Translations under genes and position numbers: made by a program
The notes under the pieces: generated by a model
The model's database searches: none
The model's input: the letters and a program-made list of their open reading frames with translations, nothing else
Told to the model about the DNA's origin: nothing
Part shown: in pieces, positions 1 through 6,551 of the stretch
Layout of the letters: each line of letters opens with the position of its first letter
Position numbering within the stretch: position 1 is the stretch's first letter
Virus record (IMG/VR): IMGVR_UViG_3300042356_001651
Coordinates: 1 to 22,887 of that record
Strand: one strand, 5' to 3'
DNA from: a virus
DNA: 22,887 nt

Positions 1-226
1 ATGTAATAGTTACATCTTAAAGAGTGAATGAAGTATATTAGTGATAATATATGGACACACCTGGTCTTTGTTAAAAAACAATACACTTATTTAATTAAAA
101 AACTCAATAACTTTCCAAGATGTTGAGGACACCAGTTTTTCTTTGATATAAGTTTGTTGTAGCAGAATACAACTATCAAAGTTTTAGGTGTAAAACACAT
201 TTATTATCCATTTAACTTAATTTATT
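1..226. other. Non-coding leader with hairpin
   Basis: No open frame of useful length is visible here. A two-part hairpin is clear at 141-181: outer arms CTTTGATA (141-148) and TATCAAAG (174-181), inner arms GTTGTA (156-161) and TACAAC (168-173). Shorter complementary stretches (CCTGGT near 60-65, ACCAG near 130-135) suggest more folding upstream. It may be the 5' leader of the following small gene or the tail of an upstream transcript. No promoter consensus could be fixed with confidence. Confidence 0.4.
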
Positions 227-322
227 ATGAATACTGAATTAAAAATTATCTTAAGAGCAATAGCTTATTTTATGTTTTTATTAACTGTATTTGGGTTGAT
301 GTGGTTGTCCTTGTTTCTATAA
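227..322 (+). CDS. Small single-span membrane peptide
   Basis: A 31-residue frame starting MNTELKIILR and then almost entirely hydrophobic (about residues 11-31), reading as one membrane helix with no soluble domain. The leader upstream is A/T-rich, as for the other genes. The stop lies about 30 bases before a strong terminator hairpin, so it would be the last gene of its transcript. Phages often encode such tiny inner-membrane peptides, but nothing here reveals a role. It is short enough that chance cannot be excluded. Confidence 0.4.
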   Translation: MNTELKIILRAIAYFMFLLTVFGLMWLSLFL

Positions 323-353
323 CAAGGTGAGTTTAATTTTCATGTGATACAAT

Positions 354-387
354 AAAAAAGCTCATTATTATATAATGAGCTTTTTTT
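354..387. terminator. Intrinsic terminator, probably bidirectional
   Basis: A perfect stem (GCTCATTAT at 360-368, ATAATGAGC at 372-380) with a three-base loop is preceded by six A and followed by seven T, so it could stop transcription in both directions. It separates the leader and membrane peptide from the zinc-ribbon/radical SAM gene pair. Confidence 0.8.
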
Positions 388-413
388 ATTTCTATTATTA
401 ATTTAATAAGACT

Positions 414-551
414 ATGATTAAAATTAAATGTGATTGTGGATGGAAAGGTAAACAAGATGATTTACTTATTATGAGTGATTTTAATCACTTTTACAGTTAT
501 AACTACTATTATATTTGTCCAAAATGCAAAAATCAAATAGGAAGAAATTAA
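414..551 (+). CDS. Small zinc-ribbon protein
   Basis: A 45-residue frame (MIKIKCDCGWKGKQ...) with two knuckles, CDCGWKG near residue 6 and CPKCKN near residue 35. This is the classic four-cysteine zinc ribbon. Its leader (TAATAAGACTATG) resembles those of neighbouring genes and it is the first frame after the terminator. It overlaps the start of the radical SAM gene by 28 bases, implying translational coupling. Comparable mini zinc ribbons in phages bind nucleic acid or protein partners; the specific role is unknown. Confidence 0.6.
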   Translation: MIKIKCDCGWKGKQDDLLIMSDFNHFYSYNYYYICPKCKNQIGRN

Positions 552-1372
552 TAATTAGACCAAGCGGTAGGAGCACAGATTATCTTACACCAACCATAAT
601 CATGGGGTGTGGATATGAATGCTCCTATTGTTATTGTAAAAGATATAAAACTGAAGGTGTTGATATAGCTACTAATATTAATGAAATATTAACAGAAGTA
701 GACCATCATTCATGGTTTGCTAATGTAATTAAACCTAATCAGACACATTCAGAGTATATCACATACGATTTAGGTTGTAATTCAGATATGTCTTTACATG
801 CTAAACATTATGATTGGGTAAAAGTATTTGACTTCTTCAAGAATCACCCTAAAGCAATGGGATCGTTTGCTACTAAATATGTTAATCCTGTATTTTTAAA
901 ATATAATCCTAATAATAAAATAAGAATTAGGTTTAGTTTAATGCCTGATAAATATTCAACTATATTAGAACCTAAAACTTCATCTATAACCAGCAGAATA
1001 GAAGCTATTGATACATTTATTAATGCTGGTTATGATGTGCACATTAATTTTTCTCCTGTAATAGTAACAAATAATTGGTTAGATGAGTATGAGAAATTAT
1101 TTAATCAAGTAAACACTATTAAAAATAAAGATAAAGTAAAAGCTGAAGTTATATTTTTAACTCATAATGAGGGAAAACATTTATATAATGTAGCTAATAA
1201 TTTACCTGGAGAAAATTTATTATGGAGACCTGATATACAAGAAAATAAAATCTCGCAGTATGGTGGTAAAAATATAAGATATAACCATAAATTAAAAAAT
1301 GGTTATATTGCACAGTTTTTAGATTTACACAATAAAATCATACCTTGGAATACAATAAGGTATATATTTTAA
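524..1372 (+). CDS. Radical SAM protein, spore photoproduct lyase-like
   Basis: About 282 residues. The radical SAM cluster motif CGYECSYC (C-x3-C-x2-C) sits near residue 29-36 and would bind a 4Fe-4S cluster and S-adenosylmethionine. The flanking LTPTIIMGCGYECSYCY and the later FSLMPDKYS and IEAIDTFINAGYDVHINFSPV segments resemble the SPL-type family, which in bacteria repairs spore photoproduct thymine dimers. In a phage it could repair or modify DNA; the substrate cannot be read from sequence. ATG 524 is chosen over an in-frame TTG at 515, since the family's conserved part begins a few residues later. It overlaps the zinc-ribbon gene. Confidence 0.75.
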   Translation: MQKSNRKKLIIRPSGRSTDYLTPTIIMGCGYECSYCYCKRYKTEGVDIATNINEILTEVDHHSWFANVIKPNQTHSEYITYDLGCNSDMSLHAKHYDWVKVFDFFKNHPKAMGSFATKYVNPVFLKYNPNNKIRIRFSLMPDKYSTILEPKTSSITSRIEAIDTFINAGYDVHINFSPVIVTNNWLDEYEKLFNQVNTIKNKDKVKAEVIFLTHNEGKHLYNVANNLPGENLLWRPDIQENKISQYGGKNIRYNHKLKNGYIAQFLDLHNKIIPWNTIRYIF

Positions 1373-1384
1373 ACAATAAATATC

Positions 1385-1756
1385 ATGATAATATACAAAT
1401 TTGCACTATACACATTAATTTTAAGCTACAATCCTTGTGATGTGTTTAAATATTACAATGTAACAGAAATGCACGGATTAAATTTACAAGATTGTAAAAA
1501 ATATAACAATACAAGAGATTCTGCTTATATAGCTGGATTATGTAATCTTTCACCTATAGATAATAAACCATTTGTGTTTATTAATCTTAGTAGATGTAAT
1601 ACAGATATTGAAACAACTGGATTAGTAATGCACGAAATGATGCATCTTAATTTTATTGTTCATGACTATAATATAGTTAAAGAAGAAGAAATTATAACAG
1701 ATGCAGAAAATGAAACTTACAAAGTAGTAAAATTAATTCAAAAGATTAAAGAATAA
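1385..1756 (+). CDS. Small HExxH metallopeptidase-like protein
   Basis: A 123-residue protein with the zinc-peptidase signature HEMMH near residue 83, followed by acidic residues around ITDAENE that could supply the third ligand (glutamate zincin type). The N-terminus MIIYKFALYTLILSY is hydrophobic and may be a membrane anchor or uncleaved signal. Several cysteines lie in the middle. It follows the radical SAM gene by 12 bases and is directly abutted by the next gene, so the three are probably cotranscribed. Substrate unknown; a host-directed protease or an inactive zincin are both possible. Confidence 0.6.
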   Translation: MIIYKFALYTLILSYNPCDVFKYYNVTEMHGLNLQDCKKYNNTRDSAYIAGLCNLSPIDNKPFVFINLSRCNTDIETTGLVMHEMMHLNFIVHDYNIVKEEEIITDAENETYKVVKLIQKIKE

Positions 1757-1957
1757 TTGACAACAATTCATGAAATACAACAAATATTATGGGTAAATAC
1801 TCCTCATGGTATAGGATTAGCATTATTTATAATTGATTATGGTATGCAAAATAATACTGTATGGGTTGTTAGTCATCAATCTGATGGTACTATCAAACAT
1901 TATGATAGTAATCAGATAAAATTGCATAAAAATAATACAATAAATTTTAATTTATGA
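1757..1957 (+). CDS. Hypothetical phage protein, TTG start
   Basis: 66 residues, ending in a beta-rich stretch (FIIDYGMQNNTVWVVSHQSD, then IKHYDSNQIKL). This resembles small phage proteins built on a short SH3-like barrel. The frame begins at TTG immediately after the stop of the zincin gene; no in-frame ATG occurs before residue 30, so a TTG start coupled to the upstream stop is the best reading. The end overlaps the next ATG by four bases (ATGA). Function not recognised. Confidence 0.55.
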   Translation: MTTIHEIQQILWVNTPHGIGLALFIIDYGMQNNTVWVVSHQSDGTIKHYDSNQIKLHKNNTINFNL

Positions 1958-2427
1958 AAACAATGAAAACAGAATTAGAAGAAGCTGAAAAATATGCACA
2001 TAATTATTTTGAAATGCACAGTAATCATTATAAAGGATTAAATGAAGGATTTATTGCAGGTGCTAAATGGCAAGCAGAAAGAATGTATTCAGAAAAAGAA
2101 GTCTATGATTTATTACGTCAGTTTCCTAATAAAGAAGAATTAGATTTATGGTTTGAACAAAATAAAAAAAATAATATGAAAAAAATACAAACAGCAGAAG
2201 AATTAGGAAATAAGTTATATCAACCAATTGGTATGAGTTGCAATAAATTTGCTATTAAATTAGCAATTGAATTTGCTAAACTACATGTAGAAGCTGCATT
2301 AAAATCAGCAAGTGAAAAAGGTGAAGCTTTTGTACAAACTAATGGTGAATGGAATAGTGTTAACGTAACCGCAAGTGTTAATAAAGAATCAATCCTAAAC
2401 AGTTATTCACTAGAAAATATTAAGTAA
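1954..2427 (+). CDS. Hypothetical protein, helical
   Basis: 157 residues, mostly helical and charged. The stretch FIAGAKWQAERMYSEKEVYDLL is a recurrent element of hypothetical proteins in Bacteroidota phages and prophages. A second half starting near MKKIQTAEELGNKLY contains LHVEAALKSASEKGEAF, also seen in such proteins, so two modules may have been joined. It overlaps the upstream gene by ATGA. No catalytic motif is visible and the role is unknown. Confidence 0.7.
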   Translation: MKTMKTELEEAEKYAHNYFEMHSNHYKGLNEGFIAGAKWQAERMYSEKEVYDLLRQFPNKEELDLWFEQNKKNNMKKIQTAEELGNKLYQPIGMSCNKFAIKLAIEFAKLHVEAALKSASEKGEAFVQTNGEWNSVNVTASVNKESILNSYSLENIK

Positions 2428-2428
2428 T

Positions 2429-2773
2429 ATGGAAATAATAATAGATGGAATAGTATATGTTCCTAAAAATAAAGAAGTAGAATCAGTTATTGTAGAGCAA
2501 CATTTTAAGTTTGAAGTACATCCTGAAGAATTAGGTGAAATGACTTGGGAAGATGCTGTAAAAGCAGTTAAAGAACTAGGTAGTAGTTGGAGATTGCCTA
2601 CAATTGAAGAATGTTTTATTATGTATAGACATAAAGTAATTACTACTGCCTTCTATTGGAGTAGTACGGAGCTCGACAACTACGACGCGTGGTACTTCTA
2701 CTTCAACAATGGGAATGCCTACATCAACGATAAGTACTACACGTACTATGTGCGTGCGGTTAAATCAATTTAA
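2429..2773 (+). CDS. DUF1566/C-type lectin-like protein, probable DGR target
   Basis: 114 residues. The core (MTWEDAVKAVKELGSSWRLP, then FYWSSTE, AW, NNGNAY, YVRAV) matches the formylglycine-generating-enzyme or C-type-lectin fold of DUF1566 proteins, the usual scaffold of diversity-generating retroelement targets. The last ~37 codons before KSI switch abruptly to C-ending codons (TAC, AAC, GAC, TTC) in a genome that otherwise prefers TAT, AAT and GAT. That is the mark of adenine-directed mutagenesis of AAC codons. No reverse transcriptase or template repeat was found in the window. It would be a ligand-binding protein of variable specificity; the partner is unknown. It starts one base after the upstream stop. 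Confidence 0.8.
   Translation: MEIIIDGIVYVPKNKEVESVIVEQHFKFEVHPEELGEMTWEDAVKAVKELGSSWRLPTIEECFIMYRHKVITTAFYWSSTELDNYDAWYFYFNNGNAYINDKYYTYYVRAVKSI
2651..2761 (+). repeat. Putative DGR variable region
   Basis: A GC-richer tract at the 3' end of the lectin-like gene. Conserved framework codons (TATTGGAGTAGTACGGAG at the start, GTGCGTGCGG at the end, GCGTGG and AATGGG inside) are interspersed with codons of the type NNC (CTC, GAC, AAC, TAC, TTC, ATC). These are reachable from AAC by changing A only. The GC-rich end GTGCGTGCGG could act as the initiation-of-mutagenic-homing segment. Boundaries are approximate because the template repeat is not in the window. Confidence 0.65.
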
Positions 2774-2785
2774 AAAGAAATAACT

Positions 2786-3184
2786 ATGAATAAAGATTTT
2801 GTACCATACGAGGTAGCATTAGCTTTAAAAGAACTTGGGTTTGATGAACCTTGTTTTAGGTGGTACGATAAAAATGACCAAGAGTATCTAAACGATGGAT
2901 ATTGTAAAAATTCTGAAAAGTGGTTAAATGGTTTGCATTGCTCAGCACCAACATTCTCACAAGCATTTAGATTCTTTAGAGAGAAGTATAATTTGTTTGG
3001 ATGTATTGATTTATCAGCAATGTCACCATCTTATTGGTTTGTAAGAATTGACAGAATAGATACTAATGACTATCTATATCATTCTATTGATGAAGATTTA
3101 AGATTTGAAACTTATGAAGAAGCAGAACTTGAATGTTTAATTAAATTAATTAAAATAGTTGATTTTAAACTTGAAAAGTTATAA
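2786..3184 (+). CDS. Conserved hypothetical phage protein
   Basis: 132 residues. Segments ALALKELGFDEPCF, APTFSQAFRFFREKY and EEAELECLIKLIKIV form a pattern often seen in uncharacterised proteins of Bacteroides and Flavobacterium phages and prophages. No enzymatic motif or membrane span is visible; the fold looks mixed alpha/beta. It begins 13 bases after the DGR target and is followed by about 155 bases of non-coding, structured sequence. Function unknown. Confidence 0.75.
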   Translation: MNKDFVPYEVALALKELGFDEPCFRWYDKNDQEYLNDGYCKNSEKWLNGLHCSAPTFSQAFRFFREKYNLFGCIDLSAMSPSYWFVRIDRIDTNDYLYHSIDEDLRFETYEEAELECLIKLIKIVDFKLEKL

Positions 3185-3339
3185 ATCTATCTTATATTGA
3201 AAACAGTACCACGATGCTTCCCGTAAGATTAGCACACTTCTGTGGTTTTGTTTCCACGCAAACGAATAGCCCAAGGCATAAGTTAAGGTGGATTACCAAA
3301 CCTCTCCTTGGTGGACGCATCAAGTGAAGTTTGGGATAT
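3185..3339 (+). ncRNA. Structured non-coding segment before tRNA-like gene
   Basis: No gene. The base composition is richer in G and C than the flanks. The clearest fold is CCAAAC (3296-3301) with GTTTGG near 3329-3334, enclosing CCTCTCCTTGGTGGACGCATC. GTGG/CCAC near 3241-3257 is another possible stem. It could be an uncharacterised small RNA or the leader of the tRNA-like transcript. No known RNA family is recognised. Confidence 0.35.
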
Positions 3340-3425
3340 AGTCAGGTGGCGGAAGGGTAGACGCTATACTTAAGCAGTTGAAGCTGGGTAATTCAACAAT
3401 ACAGGTTCAAGTCCTGTCCTGACTA
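3340..3425 (+). tRNA. tRNA-Leu-like gene 1, anticodon arm abnormal
   Basis: The acceptor stem is perfect (AGTCAGG at 3340-3346, CCTGACT ending 3424). The D-stem is GCG/CGC with GGTAGA in its loop, the T-arm is ACAGG-TTCAAGT-CCTGT, and a discriminator A follows. The TGGCGG...GGTAGACGC block is typical of leucine tRNAs. Between D-arm and T-arm there is only a 12-base linker (TATACTTAAGCA) and one 6-bp hairpin (GTTGAA/TTCAAC with a nine-base loop), which sits where the long variable arm belongs. No regular five-base-pair anticodon stem with U33 can be drawn. CCA is not encoded. It may be degenerate or a non-decoding tRNA mimic. Confidence 0.55.
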
Positions 3426-3457
3426 CAAAAAATAAATCCACACAAACCCTTGCAATT

Positions 3458-3688
3458 ATGGAACTTGATGAATTTGATAAAAGAGTTTGGAAACATAAAA
3501 CAAACAAAAGATTGTTTTTAGAGCAATCTTATAGATGGAAAGATAGAGTAGTTTTAATTGATGAAACCGAAGGTAGACAAATTATAGATAGTTATATGGC
3601 ATCCACTTATGATTATTCTGCTTGGACACCAATGACTAAATCAGAGTATGATTCGGTTAAACGTTGCTACAAAGAAATTTACAATTAA
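3458..3688 (+). CDS. Hypothetical protein between tRNA-like genes
   Basis: 76 residues, charged, with several tryptophans and tyrosines (VWKHK, YRWKDRVV, SAWTPMTKSEY). The segment VVLIDETEGRQIIDSY looks like a beta hairpin followed by a helix. No cysteine motif, signal peptide or membrane span is present. It lies between the two tRNA-like genes, with 32 bases before and 6 bases after, so all three are probably on one transcript. The protein family is not recognised. Confidence 0.6.
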   Translation: MELDEFDKRVWKHKTNKRLFLEQSYRWKDRVVLIDETEGRQIIDSYMASTYDYSAWTPMTKSEYDSVKRCYKEIYN

Positions 3689-3694
3689 ACACAT

Positions 3695-3795
3695 AGTCAG
3701 GTGGCGGAATTGGTAGACGCTAATGATGTGAGATAGGTGGAAGCATATATGACACACAACCTATCATGCAGGTTCGAATCCTGTCCTGACTACCA
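3695..3795 (+). tRNA. tRNA-Leu-like gene 2, anticodon arm abnormal
   Basis: Shares the perfect acceptor stem AGTCAGG/CCTGACT, the D-arm block TGGCGGAATTGGTAGACGC and a regular T-arm (GCAGG-TTCGAAT-CCTGT) with the copy 350 bases upstream, and encodes ACCA at the 3' end. Between D- and T-arms lie an 11-base linker (TAATGATGTGA) and one long hairpin, GATAGGT/ACCTATC, with a 20-base loop. As in the first copy, no standard anticodon stem-loop fits, so the amino acid and codon cannot be assigned. It could be a variant leucine tRNA with an inserted segment or a tRNA-like decoy. Confidence 0.55.
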
Positions 3796-3935
3796 AAAGT
3801 TATTTGTAACACATAATCAAGTACCCGTACAGCGAGAGCAGGGTTAAATTAGATACAATTCCTCGTAGCTGGGAGTAGAATGCTTGAGAGTGTGTTATAT
3901 AATAATTAAACAATTAAATTTTTAAAATTAAAACT
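3796..3935 (+). ncRNA. Possible structured small RNA
   Basis: No frame of interest. A segment at about 3810-3898 has complementary ends (AACACA near 3810, TGTGTT near 3893) and a second nested pair (TCAAG near 3818, CTTGA near 3882), plus CCC/GGG inside (GTACCCG...GCAGGG). This nested complementarity, directly after a tRNA-like gene, suggests a small folded RNA. It does not match a tRNA and no RNA family is recognised. The remaining ~35 bases are an A/T-rich leader for the next gene. Confidence 0.35.
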
Positions 3936-4214
3936 ATGAAAGAACCAAAAGAGTGTAAAAAAATAGCGTTAATTAATTACAATGACCATCAAATAGAAAT
4001 TTACATTAACTACAAAGAAATAGATACGTCTTGGTGGGATACAGAAGGAGATTATTATCGTAATTTAATTTATGAAACAAAGTTAGAGCTCGATAATATA
4101 TCTTATAACAAAGAAGATATAAGTCATTTAACAGAAAAAGAAAAAAAAGAATTTTTTAAATGGTTAGAAGATAATGAAGAAGAACTTTTTGATGAGTATA
4201 TATTAACTGTATAA
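3936..4214 (+). CDS. Hypothetical acidic protein
   Basis: 92 residues, strongly acidic toward the C-terminus (LEDNEEELFDEYILTV). N-terminal alternation of hydrophobic and polar residues (KIALINYNDHQIEIYINYKE) suggests two beta strands. Central WWDTEGDYYRNLIYETKLEL and LTEKEKKEFFKWLED look helical. Small acidic early phage proteins often inhibit host factors, but there is no direct evidence here. Ten bases separate its stop from the next start. Unrecognised family. Confidence 0.65.
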   Translation: MKEPKECKKIALINYNDHQIEIYINYKEIDTSWWDTEGDYYRNLIYETKLELDNISYNKEDISHLTEKEKKEFFKWLEDNEEELFDEYILTV

Positions 4215-4224
4215 ATTGATAATT

Positions 4225-4449
4225 ATGAAATTAACTGATAAGCTAATAGATAATAGATATAATAATATTGTTAATAGAGATAGCTATGGTCAAAAATATA
4301 TATTTGATCAACGTATAAAAACATTGTTACCTGAATTTACAGAACAAGAAATAAAAGATTTTTGTAAAACATCTAAAAAATGGAATTGTTCTTTTTATGG
4401 TGGGAAAATTGGTACTTACTATGCAATAACAAAAAAAATAAAATTATGA
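4225..4449 (+). CDS. Hypothetical basic protein
   Basis: 74 residues and basic, starting MKLTDKLIDNRYNNIVNRD. The segment FDQRIKTLLPEFTEQEIKDF reads as helix-turn-helix-like helices, followed by a tail ending in KIKL. ATG 4225 is preferred over TTG 4216 because it has the usual A/T leader (GATAATTATG). Its stop overlaps the next start by ATGA. No family is recognised. Confidence 0.6.
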   Translation: MKLTDKLIDNRYNNIVNRDSYGQKYIFDQRIKTLLPEFTEQEIKDFCKTSKKWNCSFYGGKIGTYYAITKKIKL

Positions 4450-4811
4450 CAAAAGAATTTATTTTAGATACTTTATTACCGTACAAAAAAGATTCAAGTC
4501 TTTGTGCTATTGATAATGGATGTGTTTATTTAACACCTAATGGTAAAAAATGTGCAGTTGGAAAACATTTGATTGAAGGTGAACATCAAAAATTTGTTGG
4601 CGATATTTATGATTTAGATGCTGAATATAATCTAAATAATATACTAACAGAAGAAGCACAGCGTCAAAATATTTCATTACAAATTTGGGAATTAATGCAA
4701 CAATACCATGATTTTATTGCACTTAAAAAATCTTTTATTGCAATAAATAATACAGCAAAACTTTTAGAAAAACATACACATATACAATTTCCAGAATTGT
4801 ATATGGAATAA
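4446..4811 (+). CDS. Hypothetical protein
   Basis: 121 residues. The start MTKEFILDTLLPYKKDSSLC is followed by CVYLTPNGKKCAVGKHL, a pattern (residue after residue of small strand plus conserved cysteines) seen in uncharacterised phage proteins, then a helical C-terminal half (QRQNISLQIWELMQQYHDF). ATG 4446 is the start because it overlaps the upstream stop as ATGA. The open frame extends further upstream, but that part lies over the preceding gene in another frame. Function unknown. Confidence 0.7.
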   Translation: MTKEFILDTLLPYKKDSSLCAIDNGCVYLTPNGKKCAVGKHLIEGEHQKFVGDIYDLDAEYNLNNILTEEAQRQNISLQIWELMQQYHDFIALKKSFIAINNTAKLLEKHTHIQFPELYME

Positions 4812-4879
4812 AATTATACTAAATAGTATAATACTGGATAGTATATTATAATTTAATTTTTAATTAAAACAAAAAAGCT

Positions 4880-5335
4880 ATGGGATTAGATATGTATTTA
4901 AATAAAAAAATATATATAGGTGCTAATTACGAACATCGTAATGTTACAGGTACTGTAGATATATATATACATAATAAAAAAGTAAATATTGAACTAAATA
5001 AAATAAGCTATATTATAGAAGATATAGCTTATTGGAGAAAAGCAAATCAAATACATAATTGGTTTGTATCTAATGTTCAAAATAATAATGATGATTGTGG
5101 AGAATATAGAGTTACAATTGATCAATTAAAAGAACTACTTGAAACTTGTGGAAAAGTATTAGATAATAAAAAATTAGCTAAAACTTTATTACCAACAGTT
5201 TCTGGTTTCTTTTTTGGTGATACAGAATATAATCCAGATTATTATTCAGATTTAGAATATACTATTGAACAATTAGATAAAGTTTTAAATAATCATGATG
5301 AAAATGCAGACTATTATTATCATTCATCTTGGTAA
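4880..5335 (+). CDS. Conserved hypothetical protein, MGLDMYL family
   Basis: 151 residues. MGLDMYL at the start, IAYWRKANQIHNWFV near residue 50 and LLPTVSGFFFGDTEY near 105 define a conserved family found in many phages and bacterial genomes but never assigned a function. The strongly conserved tryptophan, histidine and FFFG patches suggest a binding pocket. It follows about 70 bases of very A/T-rich sequence with short inverted repeats. It overlaps no neighbour and appears intact. Confidence 0.8.
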   Translation: MGLDMYLNKKIYIGANYEHRNVTGTVDIYIHNKKVNIELNKISYIIEDIAYWRKANQIHNWFVSNVQNNNDDCGEYRVTIDQLKELLETCGKVLDNKKLAKTLLPTVSGFFFGDTEYNPDYYSDLEYTIEQLDKVLNNHDENADYYYHSSW

Positions 5336-5346
5336 ACTTTAACATT

Positions 5347-5562
5347 ATGCAAGTTTATACAACAAAAATTAGAGCTATATCTCCTATTGATGGGGAATTA
5401 AAAACTTATGTAGGTCCTAATGTTCCAGGTATTTCATTTCAAACAGCACAAGATTATTGTGATAATAATGGACTAGGATACTGTAGAGTAGATGGTATGT
5501 TAATATCTGAAATATCATTTAGTGATAATAAATGTATTGATTACGAAACTAATTTAAATTAA
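5347..5562 (+). CDS. Hypothetical protein
   Basis: 71 residues, starting MQVYTTKIRAISPIDGELKT. Mostly short strands, with a final helix-like segment SFQTAQDYCDNNGLGYCRVD. The build (beta strands, then AQDYC..NGLGYC, then a strand) is like small phage proteins with a compact alpha/beta fold. ATG 5347 is preferred to the TTG at 5329, which would overlap the previous gene. The stop TAA shares its last base with the next ATG. Role unknown. Confidence 0.65.
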   Translation: MQVYTTKIRAISPIDGELKTYVGPNVPGISFQTAQDYCDNNGLGYCRVDGMLISEISFSDNKCIDYETNLN

Positions 5563-5771
5563 TGGATACTGTTAGATGTAAATGTTGCTTTCAATTTAAA
5601 AGTAAAAGAGACTTTTATAAAGCAGGAGATATTAGATGGGTTAATCGTATTTGTATTAAATGTACCTTAGCTAAGAAAAAATTGAAGTACTTTGAAGAAA
5701 AAGTACTTCAATTACAAAAAAAGTTAGATAGAATTACTTCTATGGAACCCATATATTCATTCGATTTCTGA
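5562..5771 (+). CDS. Small zinc-finger protein
   Basis: 69 residues. RCKCCFQFKSKRDFYKAG followed by ICIKCTLAKKK gives a C-x2-C / C-x2-C zinc finger, as in many phage proteins whose N-terminus reads R-C-x-x-C...F-Y. A coiled-coil-like tail (YFEEKVLQLQKKLDRI) follows. Such proteins are thought to bind nucleic acid; a dimer through the tail is plausible. The start codon overlaps the upstream stop (TAATG). The stop is TGA. Confidence 0.7.
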   Translation: MDTVRCKCCFQFKSKRDFYKAGDIRWVNRICIKCTLAKKKLKYFEEKVLQLQKKLDRITSMEPIYSFDF

Positions 5772-5780
5772 TAAAAACTT

Positions 5781-6443
5781 ATGAAATACGAAATAATTAA
5801 AACAGAAAATTATCTACTTGTAGTAGATGATTCAGAGATTAAAGAAGGTGATTGGTGTTTAGCAGATATACCTGCTGGAGATTTTTATGGGGTTGTAAAA
5901 CATAATGAAGCATTTGCTAAACATTACTACAAAAAAATCATAGCTTACCTACCACTCAACAACTCACCGATACTTGAAGGTGTAGATTTATTACCACCAC
6001 TTGAAGATAAGGTTGAGAAGCTTTTAAATGATGAGATAAATTATTGGTATCGTGAAACAGGAAGTTTAACATCTGAAAAAATAGTTAGAAGAGCTTTTTC
6101 AATAGGGTTAAAGGCCAAAGAGAAGTATAAGTACACAGAGGAGGATATGATTGAATATTCTAATTGGTTATTTAAATGGTGTGAATATAATAAATACCGC
6201 AAATTAATTGATGGAGTAAAACCTTATGGTATTGGAGAATTTATATCAGATAAAGATATGTTTGATAAGTTCTTAAAGGAAAAATCCCTTCAACAACCAA
6301 AGATGCCTGTTGGGTTTGAAAGTGAAGATGAACAAACAAATAACAAACCTGGTTGTTCTTATGCAACATTAACAATGTATAAAACAAAAACAACAACCAA
6401 CCCACAAGGACTTACTCAATGGGTAGGTAGATATATTTATTAA
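5781..6443 (+). CDS. Conserved hypothetical phage protein
   Basis: 220 residues. The N-terminal KTENYLLVVDDSEIKEGDW and the following KKIIAYLPLNNSPILEGVDL are hallmarks of a family very common in Bacteroidota phages and prophages, with a variable middle and C-terminal part. Repeated tyrosines and a helical middle (EEDMIEYSNWLFKWCEYNK) are visible, and the C-terminus is low in complexity (TKTTTNPQ). No catalytic motif is evident. It is the last gene before tRNA-Glu, with 10 bases between. Function unknown. Confidence 0.75.
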   Translation: MKYEIIKTENYLLVVDDSEIKEGDWCLADIPAGDFYGVVKHNEAFAKHYYKKIIAYLPLNNSPILEGVDLLPPLEDKVEKLLNDEINYWYRETGSLTSEKIVRRAFSIGLKAKEKYKYTEEDMIEYSNWLFKWCEYNKYRKLIDGVKPYGIGEFISDKDMFDKFLKEKSLQQPKMPVGFESEDEQTNNKPGCSYATLTMYKTKTTTNPQGLTQWVGRYIY

Positions 6444-6453
6444 CAGTACCAAA

Positions 6454-6525
6454 GCTCGATTCGTCTATCGGTTAGGACGTCAGGTTTTCATCCTGAAAAG
6501 AGGAGTTCGATTCTCCTATCGAGTA
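6454..6525 (+). tRNA. tRNA-Glu (UUC)
   Basis: A regular cloverleaf: acceptor GCTCGAT/ATCGAGT (first pair G-T), anticodon stem TCAGG/CCTGA with loop TTTTCAT (U33, anticodon TTC), T-arm AGGAG-TTCGATT-CTCCT, discriminator A. CCA is not encoded. The glutamate anticodon UUC reads GAA and GAG; GAA is abundant in this AT-rich genome, so this tRNA may supplement the host. Confidence 0.95.
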
Positions 6526-6551
6526 CAATTATTAACTTAAATTTAAAAATT

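Noticed and set aside
4380-4445. Upstream extension of the gene at 4446
   Set aside because: It overlaps the end of the previous gene in a different frame, and the ATG at 4446 has the usual ATGA coupling.
4812-4879. A/T-rich inverted repeats between genes, possible terminator
   Set aside because: Several short overlapping ATAC/GTAT pairs but no stable stem followed by a T run; not distinctive in such AT-rich sequence.
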